Shown: in pieces, positions 33,782 to 45,000 of the stretch
Numbering within the stretch: the stretch's first letter is position 1
Layout of the letters: each line of letters opens with the position of its first letter
NCBI RefSeq assembly: GCF_001659605.2
Contig: NC_035161.2
Location: 39,699,956 to 39,763,955 of the forward strand
Direction of reading: 5' to 3'
DNA: 64,000 bases
DNA from: Manihot esculenta
Lineage: Eukaryota > Streptophyta > Magnoliopsida > Malpighiales > Euphorbiaceae
Program-made: the position numbers and the translations under genes
Notes under the pieces: generated by a model
Told to the model about the DNA's origin: nothing
The model's database searches: none
The model's input: only the letters and a program-made list of their open reading frames with translations

Positions 33782-34430
33782 ATGGCTTACAACCCACCTA
33801 CTCCTTTTATTCCAATTAACGTGTTACCCTCTACTACTCCGTCCATTAAAAATCATGTTACAGTTAAACTGACCTCCTCAAACTATATTATGTGGAAAAC
33901 GCAATTAAACTCTCTTCTCTATGGCTTACAATTGTTCCATCACGTTGATGGCTTGATTGATCCTCCTCCCAAACAGATTAACATCCTGTCTATCAAGAGT
34001 GGTTCATCAAAGACCAAACTATACTAGGTTGGATTATAAGCTCCCTCTCAAAATCGGTCTTATCCTAAGTTGTTGGTGCCAACACGGCTTTTGATGCCTA
34101 GAATCGTTTGAAAACCACCTATGCCTCTAGCTCTCGGGCGCAAATCAGGACCATAAAAAATGCTCTCCATTCGCTATCCAGAGATACTGACACTATTGCA
34201 AATTACATAAGTCGTGCAAAGCAGCTATTTGATCAGCTGGTTGCTCGTGATGCCCCGATTTCTGAAGATGATCTTATTGACCATATCTTGTGAGGCCTAA
34301 GCTCGAATTATAGACTATTGATGCAAAATATAGAGGCCAGCTTAACATCTATTTCCTTCGATGATCTTTTGGTCTCCTTTCTAAAGAGATGCAACTTTAG
34401 AGCTCCAATGCTTCACTTAATACACCTACT
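33782..34430 (+). pseudogene. Copia gag remnant
   Basis: Starts ATG GCT TAC and contains VKLTSSNYIMWKTQLNSLLYG, the typical Copia gag opening, then NYISRAKQLFDQLVARDAPISEDD, continuing through a stop at 34291 and at least one frameshift. Not translatable as a unit. Confidence 0.85.
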
Positions 34431-34689
34431 ATTGCGCATTATAATAATTGTCAAAGAGGGAGAGGATGTGGTGGTAGGCGTGGAGGCTACCAATTAAACT
34501 CTGGTTGTGGATGGAATTGAAACATCAGAACTGAAGGATTCAATCTTATCTATTACAATTACGGAGGACAGGGCCACGCTTTTAATTCATATCCCAGTCT
34601 TAGATATAATAATCAAAATTCAAAACCTGCAAGTAATTACTTTTCCTCACCTACTACATCCCATAAACCGTGAATTATGGGTAGTGGCA

Positions 34690-36600
34690 ACTCATCACTT
34701 GGATGTCTAAATTGAAAAACTTGGGCATTCATTCTGAATATTCGGGAACTGATGAAGTTGCTCTCAGTAATGGTAAAAGCTTACCTATTTCTAATATTGG
34801 TTTTAATCATATCACTCTCAATTCTTATGATTTTTCGTTAGACAATATTTTGCCTGTTATCGATTCTAATGCTTCGTCAATTTTCTATTTCTAATGATAT
34901 CTCACTGGAATTCTTTCTCAACTTTTTTTGTGATAAATGACTTCTGAACGAAGCAAATACTTCACAGGTGACAAATTAAGAATAGTCTGTATGCTTTAGT
35001 CTCAAGTGCAACTTACCAACTTGCAATTTAGTCACCTTATTTATATGATATGCTCGTTTAGACCATGCCTGTTATAAAACTATTGATAAAATTCTATTGT
35101 TGAATAATTTATCTGCTTTCAATAATGTGAATAAATCTTTGTGTGAAATATGTTGTGTAGCAAATCATACAAGTTGCTTTTTTTTAATTATTCATTTGTT
35201 GTAAAAGAACCTTTAGAGCTAATTTGTTCAGATTTGTAGGGTCCTACACCTATTCCTTTATCTGATGGTTACTTATATTATGTACTATTTTTTTATCATT
35301 TTACCAAGTATACTTGGATCTCCTTTATTCATAAAAAATTTAATGTCTTTTATTGTTTTGTCAAATTTCGGACTATAGTTAAAAATTTTTTAGTAAAACA
35401 ATTTCAATCAAATTAGGGTAGGGAATACTAGACACTTCAAAAATATTTGGTTGAAAATGGAATTACACAATGAAGTTCATGTCCACACACATCTAAACAA
35501 AATAGATGTGCGGAAAGAAAACACCATCACATGAACGAAACTGGCCGAGCCTACTTACTTCATGCCTCTGTATCACCAAACTTTTGAGACCATGCATTTG
35601 TTGTTGTAGTTTACACAATAAATAGACTTTTCACTTCAAATCTTCATCACAAATCACCTTATCAAATAATTTTTCAATGTAATCTGGAACATAATTTCTT
35701 ACATGTTCTTGGTTGTTGCTGTTATCCTTGGTTGCGACCATGTATAAAAAATAAATTTCAGTCACGTTCAACTAAATGTGTCTTTCTTAATTACCATCTT
35801 TTACATAAAGGTTATAAATATTTTTTTTGTTTACAAATAAAATATTATTCTCACACCATATTTTATTTGATGAACGGGTTTTTCCATTCAAAGAAAGTGA
35901 TTGTTAGTCCTCTGTCCTCGGTTCACCACCTCCTTTACTATCAATATTATCACTTTCCACCAAGCAACTGCCATCCATTCCTACAAATACAAGTAATTGT
36001 ATCAATCTACCATTATCTTCGGTTAATGGGCCTTCTCAAATTAATCCAAGTCATATTCACAATTTACCTGCAACTCAAACACTTCCCCACAGTCTTGGTA
36101 TAACCGAACCACTTTCAACTGAAACTCTTGTTATAATCGAACCCTAATGCCTTTTACTTCAAATTCACCGAATCTTCCTTTTCCACCAATACAACCTACT
36201 GCTTCAACACTACTAAGCCACAACATCTAAATAATTGAACCAATCATCATTCCATGGTAACCCGTTCAAGAATAAGAAACCTCAAACCCAAAACATATCA
36301 ATCCACAGTGATTTTCACTACACCGTCTTTCTATCATGAAGTAGTTAAACTTCAAGCAATCAGTTTCATATGTTCCACATATTTAGTGTGATAATGTTTC
36401 GGCTACATATCTTGTAGCCAATTCAGTATTTCATATTAGATCAAACACCTAGAACTAGACTTCCATTTCATTCGAGATCAGACTCACAAGAAAAATCTTC
36501 GTGTCTCTTACATCTCCACAACAGACCCGCTAGCAGATATCTTGACCAAGCCTTTGTCTAAATCACAGTTTCTTGATCTAAAATTCAAATTAAAGATTAT
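34690..36600 (+). pseudogene. Copia pol remnant (protease-proximal, integrase and RNase H pieces)
   Basis: Pieces readable in different frames: LKNLGIHSEYSGTDEVALSNGKSLPI (GAG-pre-integrase/protease zone, from 34703), YTWISFIHKKF (integrase core, around 35310), and DPLADILTKPLSKSQFLDLKF near 36525-36590, the standard end of Copia RNase H. Multiple stops and missing reverse transcriptase make it a dead copy. Confidence 0.8.
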
Positions 36601-36775
36601 TCCCCCATCAGTTTGCGGGGAGGTGATAAATACTATTCTATAGGTCAAATATCTATTATTAGCTTTCCTTTTGTCATAGGAATTTTAGTCTAACCAAACT
36701 TATTGTATTTAGTCTTTGTTTATAGGGATTTATCCTTCTAACCTTTCAACGGCTTGAACGGGTAAATTAATATAT

Positions 36776-37134
36776 AAGCACTTTTTAATTAAGAATACCA
36801 ATTACCAAATGCGGATTTTGATGTAACATGTGAAATTGACTATTTACACTTCATTCTCATGGATAATTATTATTTAAGTTGGTTTTATTATTGATAAACT
36901 GAGTTTTACCATTTCCATTGGATCCACAGCTGCACCCTTCCTCTGGGTTTGTATATACAATATAGATATCCTTGCCTGAAGTTAACGCCTGTGACATATA
37001 TAATATGAGCAATTTTGCTTGGCCAAGCTATCTTCTCTTGCTACCAAAGGAAACGTAGACTTAAAGGCCAAGCATATATCATCAACTTTATTTTTTAATT
37101 TTATAAACTAACATCTCCTCTACATCTTATGTTC
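36776..37134. other. Short intergenic stretch, BAHD promoter
   Basis: AT-rich; apart from the TATA box at its right end I see nothing. Confidence 0.5.
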
Positions 37135-37143
37135 TATAAAAGG
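37135..37143 (+). promoter_or_regulatory. TATA box of the BAHD acyltransferase gene
   Basis: tataaaagg, 65-73 bases upstream of the ATG at 37208, giving a predicted 5' UTR of about 35-45 bases. A four-codon frame ATG GCT TTG CAG TGA (37149-37163) lies between box and start but should fall at or before the transcription start. Confidence 0.6.
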
Positions 37144-37207
37144 TTATTATGGCTTTGCAGTGACATGGTGCTTAATAACTGTTTCTTATCGAGCATCTTA
37201 TCCTTTC

Positions 37208-38677
37208 ATGGCTTTGTCTGTAATTAGAACAAGTCGATGTCTAGTTAGGCCACTTGAGCCTACACCGTCAGAAACTCTTGATCTCTCTGTCATTGATAGA
37301 TTGCCTGTCCTGAGATGCAATGCTCGGACGCTGCATGTTTTCAGAAATGGCCCTGAAGCAGCAAGAATTATAAGAGAGGCCTTGTCAAAGGCTTTGGTCC
37401 CTTACTACCCTCTTGCAGGGCGTCTCAAGGAGTCCAGCCAGGGCCAGCTTCAGATTGAATGCTCTGGTCAAGGTGTATGGTTTGTTGAGGCATCTACTAC
37501 TAGTAATCTTGAATCTGTCAATTATTTTGATAATGTCACAACAATCCCCTGTGATGAACTCCTTCCTGATTATGTTCCTGAAACTGACAAAGACATCGAA
37601 CCACTTGTCCAAATGCAGGTATACTTCTTGTCAGAGATAATTAATATCACCCATTGAATGAAAAGAAACTAAAAGCTTATTTAACATGTAATGTTTATAT
37701 CGGGCTTGAGGTTGTTATACTTTTTAACGATAAATAACTAAGACCTATGTCAAAGCTATTTGATCCATTCGATTCTAGCTAAAAGCTGTAAGTTGTTGTT
37801 GTTTTCCATTTTTTTCTAGGTTACACAATTTGCATCTGGAGGTTTTGTGATTGGACTTATATTCTGCCATAGTATATGCGACGGCCTTGGAGCTGCACAA
37901 TTCTTAAACGCAGTTGGGGAGCTAGCTAGAGGTGTTGAGCAGCTTAGCGTTTCCCCAGTTTGGTGTAGGGACTTTGCTCCAACACCACCCCAGCAAGCGA
38001 ATGTCACAGCACTGCCAATACTGCCACCACCAATGCCAAATTACAGGTTAGAACATGCCAATATAGACATTTCAATTGATCAAATTACTCGGCTCAAGAA
38101 AGAATTTCACGAGTCGACGGGGAAAACTTGCTCCACGTTCGAAGTTGTAGCTGCCACATTTTGGAGACACCGAACGATTGCAATAAACCTGAAGCACAAC
38201 ACAAAGATGAAGCTTGTTTTCTTCGCGAATTGCCGCCAAGTCCTAGACCCTGCTTTGCCTAAAGGATTCTACGGGAATTGTTTCTTCCCAGTGACAATCA
38301 CAGTTCAAGCAGAGTCTCTGGCACAAGCATCAAACATTGAAGTGATAAAACTCATACAAGAATCAAAATCTAAGCTGCCAACAGAATTTGGTAAGTATCT
38401 GAAGGGCGAGTATTTGAAAGATGGTGAGGACCCATTTGCACCGCCGCTAATCTACAGCACATTGTTCATATCAGAATGGGGTAGATTGGGATTCAATCAG
38501 GTGGATTATGGATGGGGTCCTCCAGTGCATATTGTTCCAATACAGGGCTCTAGCATCATACCTGTAGGTATTGTAGGATCGTTGCCACTGCCGGAGAAAG
38601 GCATCCGTTTGATGACTTGGTGCGTTGAGGAGGTCCATCGCCAGCACTTCATTGATCAGATGACGAAAGCTACTTGA
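37208..38677 (+). CDS. BAHD-family acyltransferase
   Basis: Cytosolic acyl-CoA-dependent acyltransferase. Exons 37208-37618 and 37820-38677, giving 422 aa; a single phase-0 intron sits in front of the HxxxD region, as in many BAHD genes. The catalytic motif is HSICD (H154, D158) and the structural DFGWG motif is present as DYGWG (366-370). N-terminal SRCLVRPLEPTPSETLDLS and the KALVPYYPLAGRL block are typical. Overall it looks most like the group of taxadienol/baccatin-acetyltransferase and benzyl-alcohol-benzoyltransferase-like enzymes, which acylate alcohols of specialised metabolites; the actual acyl donor and acceptor cannot be read from sequence. Start at 37208 is the first ATG in frame after the TATA box. 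Confidence 0.93.
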
Positions 38678-41206
38678 GTCTTCATGTTCAATTCCCAAAA
38701 AAACTGTGGAAATAAAAAACTTGGAAATTAACTTGATTCCTTCTCCAAGATAACCATATGGTTAAGCTTACTCCGTGATTGCAAGCAATAATAAGCATGG
38801 AATTTGTTTGATTTTATAAAAAAAAAAAGAAAAAAAAAACTCAGGAAAATGTAAATTTTTATTTACATAAGTTTATTGATGAAAATGTAATAATTTTTCA
38901 TCCGTACATTTTGCGGGTGCTGCGAGTCTGTGACTATGAAGACAGAAGTATGGGTTAAGGCTTTAGCGTTCCCAAACATGGGCTTCCGAATTTTATATTA
39001 TACGACGCCGTACAATAATAAATTCGATTATTCTATCTAGACGTCCATGTGACAGGTTGAAGACGTCATGCTGCCGTTGATCCAAGGACCATCGATCTCC
39101 ACGTGGCTTATTCTCGAGTGAGAAGGGGAAAAATGAAGAATAAAAGAAATAATTCTTGCTTGTGGGATGATAATTCTATGGCAAGAATTGTTGAAAAAGA
39201 CAAAGTGAGTACTCATTTAGAGCGTTGAATTTAACCCTATATGTATTGATATGTATAATAACAACAGCAGAAGCAGGAAGTTGTGCCATAACAATCAGTT
39301 GATGAGAAACAACAGAAAATGCTCCATTTTGAAGGTCATGAATCGACCATTCCAGGCTTCTTTCGCATTTCGACTTTTGCTCTTCGTTTTGGTAAGGAAG
39401 GCCCATCATCCGAGTTTCCTCCACTTTTGAACTTCAATCGACCACTTCCTCCAGTTTTAAATCCAACTGCATTTATTTATTTATTTATTTTTTATGTATA
39501 TAATCATCGTATTCTATATTTTTTTAATAAAATGATTAAATTGATGTAGGTAGTGAGGTGGAGTAGGTGCTATAATTTGCAGCATATTGCTGTGGTTGAC
39601 AGTTAAAAAGTGAGGAAATGGAAATGTTGATGAGGAAGGAGGGACCAACCAATTATTTTGTCTGCTAAGGTCAAAATCCACTATGAAAATATTTGCTTTT
39701 TCTTAAATATATAATAATTATAATTATTCATATAAATCAAAATGATTCAAAATTTAAATTTTTCTTAAATGATTAATAGTGAAATTCATCCATTCTGACT
39801 AAAAAATGACTTACACTGAATATATTGAATAATTTAAAACCCTAAAGTTTTGATTCCTAATTCCACTGGCTGTTACTTCTTCACAAACCCTACTACCTAA
39901 TTCAGTAGTATACTTAATCAACTTACCTTTAAAATTACATTTGATTTAACTCTACCTAAAATTATTGAAGGTGATGGTCATAATACAAGCCATTAAATCA
40001 ATTTCATGTTTGAATTAAAGAACTATGAGTTTCAATTTAATTTTGTAATTATTAGATAGAAAATATTTAGTTTTGACACGACACTTTATTTATATTCCTT
40101 TACATACTTATGTTTTTAATAATTAATCAACCTTAATAATTGATTGTCATGACTATATTAAAAATGATTTTTATATTTAATTTTTTTATTTACAAAAAAT
40201 AATTTACATTTAAAAATATTTTCAATAAAATAATTTATTTTTTACTGTTTAATTTTAATTTAAAATATAAAACTTATTAATCAATTTATATATAGAAATA
40301 TTAATAAGAATTTTAAAATAAAAAAATGACTTATTCTTATTAAATGAAACGTTATTTATTTTTTTAATTAGAAAAATATTTTTTATTAATTAAAATTTTT
40401 GAGTGTTTTAAATATTAAAAAAATATTTTTATATAAAATAGTTTTTGTAAAAAAATAAACTCTAATTTTTTATTTTTAAACAAACATGATTACCGCGGAT
40501 ACTTTATTTATCATAATTTTCTTCCCTTTCTCATTTTTCTATATTATACATTAAAAGTATTAATTATAAAAAATAAAATTTTAAAAAATAATCACTATTG
40601 ATAAAAAAATATAAATGTTTACAATAATTATATCAATATATAAATATTTAGAATGGTTTATATTTATATCAAATACTTTAAATTTTAATGTTAAATTTAA
40701 AACTTTTTAATTTATCACAATTATTGTTAAAAAAATTAAATTAAATTTAGAAAAATTAATGATAAATTATAATATATTCTATAAAATTTTATTTAACTAA
40801 TAAAATAGTTTTTAAATACATATTTTATTGATTTTTTATTAATTCTATTATTTATTCCTTTTATCTTTATATAATATTTTAGATTAGTAATAAAAATTTA
40901 AAATATGAAAAATAAAAAAATTATATTTAATTTTTTAATACAAATATGAATTATTGTAAAATTTTTTTATCCAATGGTCAAATGCAAAGATAGTTTTTAA
41001 GTAATTTGAATTTAAATATTAATTAAATACTGGATTTGGTTGACAAAGGGGTAGCCCCTACGCTCGTTGGTCCCATCTGCGAAGGACTATGGTTGCTGAT
41101 GAGTGAGCTGCTTCACTTTTCAAGAAGTTTAAAATAAAAAATGGTAGGTCACACTCACGAGTCATCCCCTTCAAAAATGCTTGCAGTTCAAGCAATGGAA
41201 ATATCT
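38678..41206. other. Long AT-rich intergenic region
   Basis: Includes the BAHD 3' UTR, then from 39690 to 41030 extremely AT-rich DNA. A block at about 40180-40490 is related to one at 49000-49275 (see repeats). A G-box (cacgtg) lies at about 39100. No gene is supported; an 82-codon minus-strand frame at 39176-39424 looks random. Confidence 0.55.
40180..40490. repeat. AT-rich dispersed repeat, copy upstream of ABCB copy 1
   Basis: Shares with 49000-49275 the string aataaaataatttatttttt followed after a few bases by tttaattttaatttaaaa, and about 150 bases later aaaaatattttttattaatt, in the same order and spacing. Likely a small non-autonomous element or MITE family member; its ends are not defined. 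Confidence 0.45.
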
Positions 41207-41215
41207 GTATAAAAT
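41207..41215 (+). promoter_or_regulatory. TATA box of ABCB copy 1
   Basis: gtataaaat, followed by a pyrimidine-rich untranslated exon that ends at donor 41292 (cag/gtaagc). Confidence 0.5.
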
Positions 41216-41291
41216 TACAATGTGCGAACAAGGCCCTGATCTCAGAAACTGAACATCTCAACTACTCTTTCCATCTTTCTTTCATTGTCAG

Positions 41292-41986
41292 GTAAGCAAG
41301 TACATGCTTCTCAGTGGCTTTTTCTTTTGTTAGTGTTGCCTATTCATTCTTTTTCTTTTTATTTAAGAGAAATTTGATTACTTTAATTTTGGATTAAATG
41401 GTGGGTATGGAGTTGCAGCGAACGTCTTCTCAGTGTTTGGCTTCTTTATTTCTTAATCATGAGAAAGAGACAGAGAGAAAAGTAAAGGAACAAAACAAGG
41501 AAAGATTTGATTTGATCTTTAAAAGATTATGTTTTTTCAAGAGTTTTGTTCTGTGGGATAAAACAAGTTAAGAATCTTTTTATTCAGCTATAACTCGACT
41601 TTCCGGGATTATATGGAACCACAGTTTCCAATGGAGTTCCAATTCCAGTTGGTTAGCTTTTTGTTTTTGCAGTATTTGATTATTATTTCCTTTGTTTTGC
41701 ATACTGTCTAATATTAGAATAAGCAAATGACAGATATTGATTCCTTGGAGTGTAAACAAAGTCCTATTTATTTGAATCGGTTTTGTTGTTTTTTTTTTTT
41801 CTTTATTTCCTCTTTTGTTTCTTAATGGCTACTTTATTTCATTCCAAAAAATAGATGGTAACTCAACTCTGTTTTCTGGGTTTTATTTAATTTTAAATTT
41901 GCTAAGTGCTCAAGTTATGTGTCTGCATTTGCCCCTTGGTTATACTAAATTGCTGATTGAAGCCGCTATTTGTTCTTGCTCTGCAG
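41292..41986 (+). other. 5' UTR intron of ABCB copy 1
   Basis: Donor gtcag/gtaagca at 41291/41292 and acceptor ctctgcag at 41979-41986, leaving a second untranslated segment of 60 bases before the ATG at 42047. Inferred from splice consensus only. Confidence 0.5.
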
Positions 41987-42046
41987 AAGCAATATAACTG
42001 CTAAGTAGACATTTGTTCTTCATCTTTGACTCTTGAAGTTGTTGTT

Positions 42047-45000
42047 ATGGCCGAGGAGAACGGCCTGAATGGTGTTGCAGGAACCCAAGAGGCTGGCACA
42101 TCAAAAACCTATGAAGAAGAAGAGGAAAAGAATCCCGGCATAAATGGGAATTTGCAAGAGGCAAAGAAGAGCAAAGAAGACGAGAAAACTAATTCAGTTC
42201 CATTCCATAAACTCTTTTCTTTTGCAGATTCCATAGATATCCTTTTGATGATTGTGGGCACAATTGGCGCTGTTGGGAATGGGATTTCTCTCCCCCTTAT
42301 GACTATATTCCTTGGAGATACAATTAATGCCTTTGGACAAAATCAGAATAAAGATGTGGTGCACGTGGTTTCAAAGGTAAACATTTTCAGCACAAGATTT
42401 AAGCAAGAGCCTGTACTCTTCTAATACAAATTCCTATTTGCATCAAAAGTATGTTAGTATTAGATAATGTGCATCTTTCTGAAGCTTAACTGGATGTTGG
42501 GCTCTAAACTTTAGCAACTAGTTCAAGCATATATTAATAATCTAGCGGATGGAAGTTAGACCATAAACTCGATGATTTTACTGATTTATTACTAAATGGG
42601 AAGATGAAATGTGCTTCTATTTAATGAGAAGATGTTGCTAATTTGTTTATTGGATGATTCTAGGTGTCCCTAAAATTTGTTTACTTGGCAGTAGCGTCTG
42701 CTGTAGCCTCGTTTCTTCGTAAGTAAAATACTCAATAGTGCTATCTTCTGTACAGGGAAATGTAGTTTGTATGAAGCGTGTGGATTAAAGAACTCTGTTT
42801 GTTGTTTTTTCAGAGGTAGCTTGTTGGATTGTCACAGGAGAGAGACAGGCTGCACGGATAAGGGGTTTGTATTTAAAAACTATACTGAGACAAGATGTAG
42901 CCTTTTTTGATAAGGAGACGAACACTGGTGAGGTCATTGGTAGAATGTCTGGCGACACTGTTCTTATACAAGATGCCATGGGAGAGAAGGTTGAACTCCT
43001 ACAGAAGAACTTATACTGAATTTGTTCCACCTTTCCCTTGTATTCCTCCAATTATGTGAATCTTATTTCTTTCGTGCAGGTTGGGAAATTTCTACAGCTT
43101 GTATCAACATTTATTGGAGGCTTTGTAGTAGCATTTATCAAGGGATGGCTTCTTACAATTGTCTTGTTATCCTCTATTCCCCTGCTAGTCTTAGCTGGTG
43201 CAGCCATGTCTATCAGTATAGCTAGGATGGCTTCCCGCGGACAAAATGCTTATGCAAAAGCTGCAACTGTAGTTGAGCAGACTATAGGTTCAATCAGAAC
43301 CGTAAGTAGACATAGCAGTATTAGACATGCTTGGAAAATAAATTTAAAGTCTATGCTCATTGCTTTATTTTAAACCAGGTTGCATCATTTACTGGGGAGA
43401 AGCAAGCTATAAGTAACTACAAGAAAAACCTGGTTACTGCTTATAATTCAGGTGTTAATGAGGGCTTAGCTACAGGATTAGGGCTTGGTGTTCTCATGCT
43501 AATCATATTTTGTAGTTATGCTTTGGCAATATGGTTTGGTGGAAAGATGATACTGGAGAAGGGATACACAGGGGGCAGTGTACTTAATGTAATCATTGCT
43601 GTGTTGAGTGGTTCCATGTAAGTTCCTTTCTGAAGCAAAAACACAAATAGAGTGAATGAATAAGTGCAATATTTTATTTGATGCTGATCACTTGTTGGAA
43701 TTCTGAATTTCACATATGGATGCTTCAGGTCCCTGGGGCAGGCATCTCCTTGCATGAGTGCATTTGCTGCTGGGCAAGCTGCAGCTTATAAAATGTTTGA
43801 CACTATCAGCAGAAAGCCAGAGATAGATGCTTATGACACAAGGGGAAAGATATTGGATGACATCCATGGAGATATAGAGTTGCGAGATATACATTTCAGT
43901 TATCCAGCCAGACCTGATGAGCAAATATTTAGTGGGTTCTCTCTCTTCATCGCAAGTGGCACAACCACAGCTTTGGTTGGACAAAGTGGAAGCGGGAAGT
44001 CAACTGTCATCAGTCTGATTGAGAGATTTTATGATCCACAAGCTGGTGAAGTTCTTATTGATGGCATCAACCTCAAAGAGTTCCAGCTAAAGTGGATTAG
44101 GGAAAAAATTGGACTGGTCAGCCAAGAACCTGTGTTGTTTACAGCCAGCATTAGGGATAATATTGCATATGGAAAAGATGGAGCAACAACGGAGGAGATA
44201 AGAGCTGCAGCTGAACTTGCCAATGCTGCCAAATTCATTGATAAACTACCTCAGGTACAAAACAGCTTCCTGTTAAACAGTATTTTTTTTTTTCTTTATT
44301 TTTGGATCATTTTCAGTTTGACCTTCGAATTTCATCCTGCAGGGGCTAGACACCATGGCAGGTGAACATGGAACTCAGCTATCTGGAGGACAGAAGCAAA
44401 GAATTGCAATAGCGAGAGCCATCCTAAAAGATCCACGGATTTTACTTTTAGATGAAGCTACAAGTGCACTTGACGCAGAATCAGAAAGGATAGTTCAGGA
44501 GGCATTGGACAGGATTATGGTCAATCGAACAACAGTTATTGTTGCCCATCGTCTGAGTACAATTAGGAATGCTGATGTAATTGCTGTTATCCACCGTGGA
44601 AAGATGGTTGAAAAAGGTATCTTATGTTTAGACTCTGAGCATACTTTCTGACATATACAGCAAACTCAAATTTGCTTGTCATCTATTGCTGAAGTTTTTA
44701 TTGCCTAATTGGTTATATATTGTCTTCACATTGTCACATATCCACTGCATGCAGCTTCAAACTCTGAAATCATTTGTTTCATGAGTTCTTGATGCTTATC
44801 CACGATTGTGATTCATTTTGCAAAACTCCTAGTTGTTTACTTGATTTTCCATAAAAATTTAACAAGGCTGTGCTTTCTTGCAATTTTCACTAATTTCTAC
44901 AGCTAATTAGTTGTGAAAATATGAACTTTGTATAGGAAATTGTCCTAATTAGATGTAAAATTTTTATTTCTCAGGGCTTCAATTTATTCCTGTGATTGTG

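Larger units (their letters stand above)
33475..36775 (+). mobile_element. Decayed Copia-type LTR retrotransposon
   Basis: The left LTR starts TGATAAGC at 33475 and ends near 33699, just before a tRNA-Met-like primer site (tggtattagagccc, 33703-33716). The right LTR starts TGATAAAT at 36624 after the polypurine run gcggggagg and is recognisable for about 150 bases. The two LTRs share gggtcaaata/aggtcaaata, agttaaattta/aaccaaactta and ggaatttattcttct/gggatttatccttct blocks but are strongly diverged, so the insertion is old. The interior retains disrupted gag, protease-zone, integrase and terminal RNase H pieces; it is about 2.9 kb, short of the usual 4.5 kb, so part of pol is deleted. Confidence 0.85.

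Noticed and set aside
37149..37163. Four-codon upstream frame before the BAHD gene
   Set aside because: It lies within 15 bases of the TATA box, so it is probably not in the transcript.
39176..39424. 82-codon minus-strand frame downstream of the BAHD gene
   Set aside because: No domain and no promoter context; looks random.
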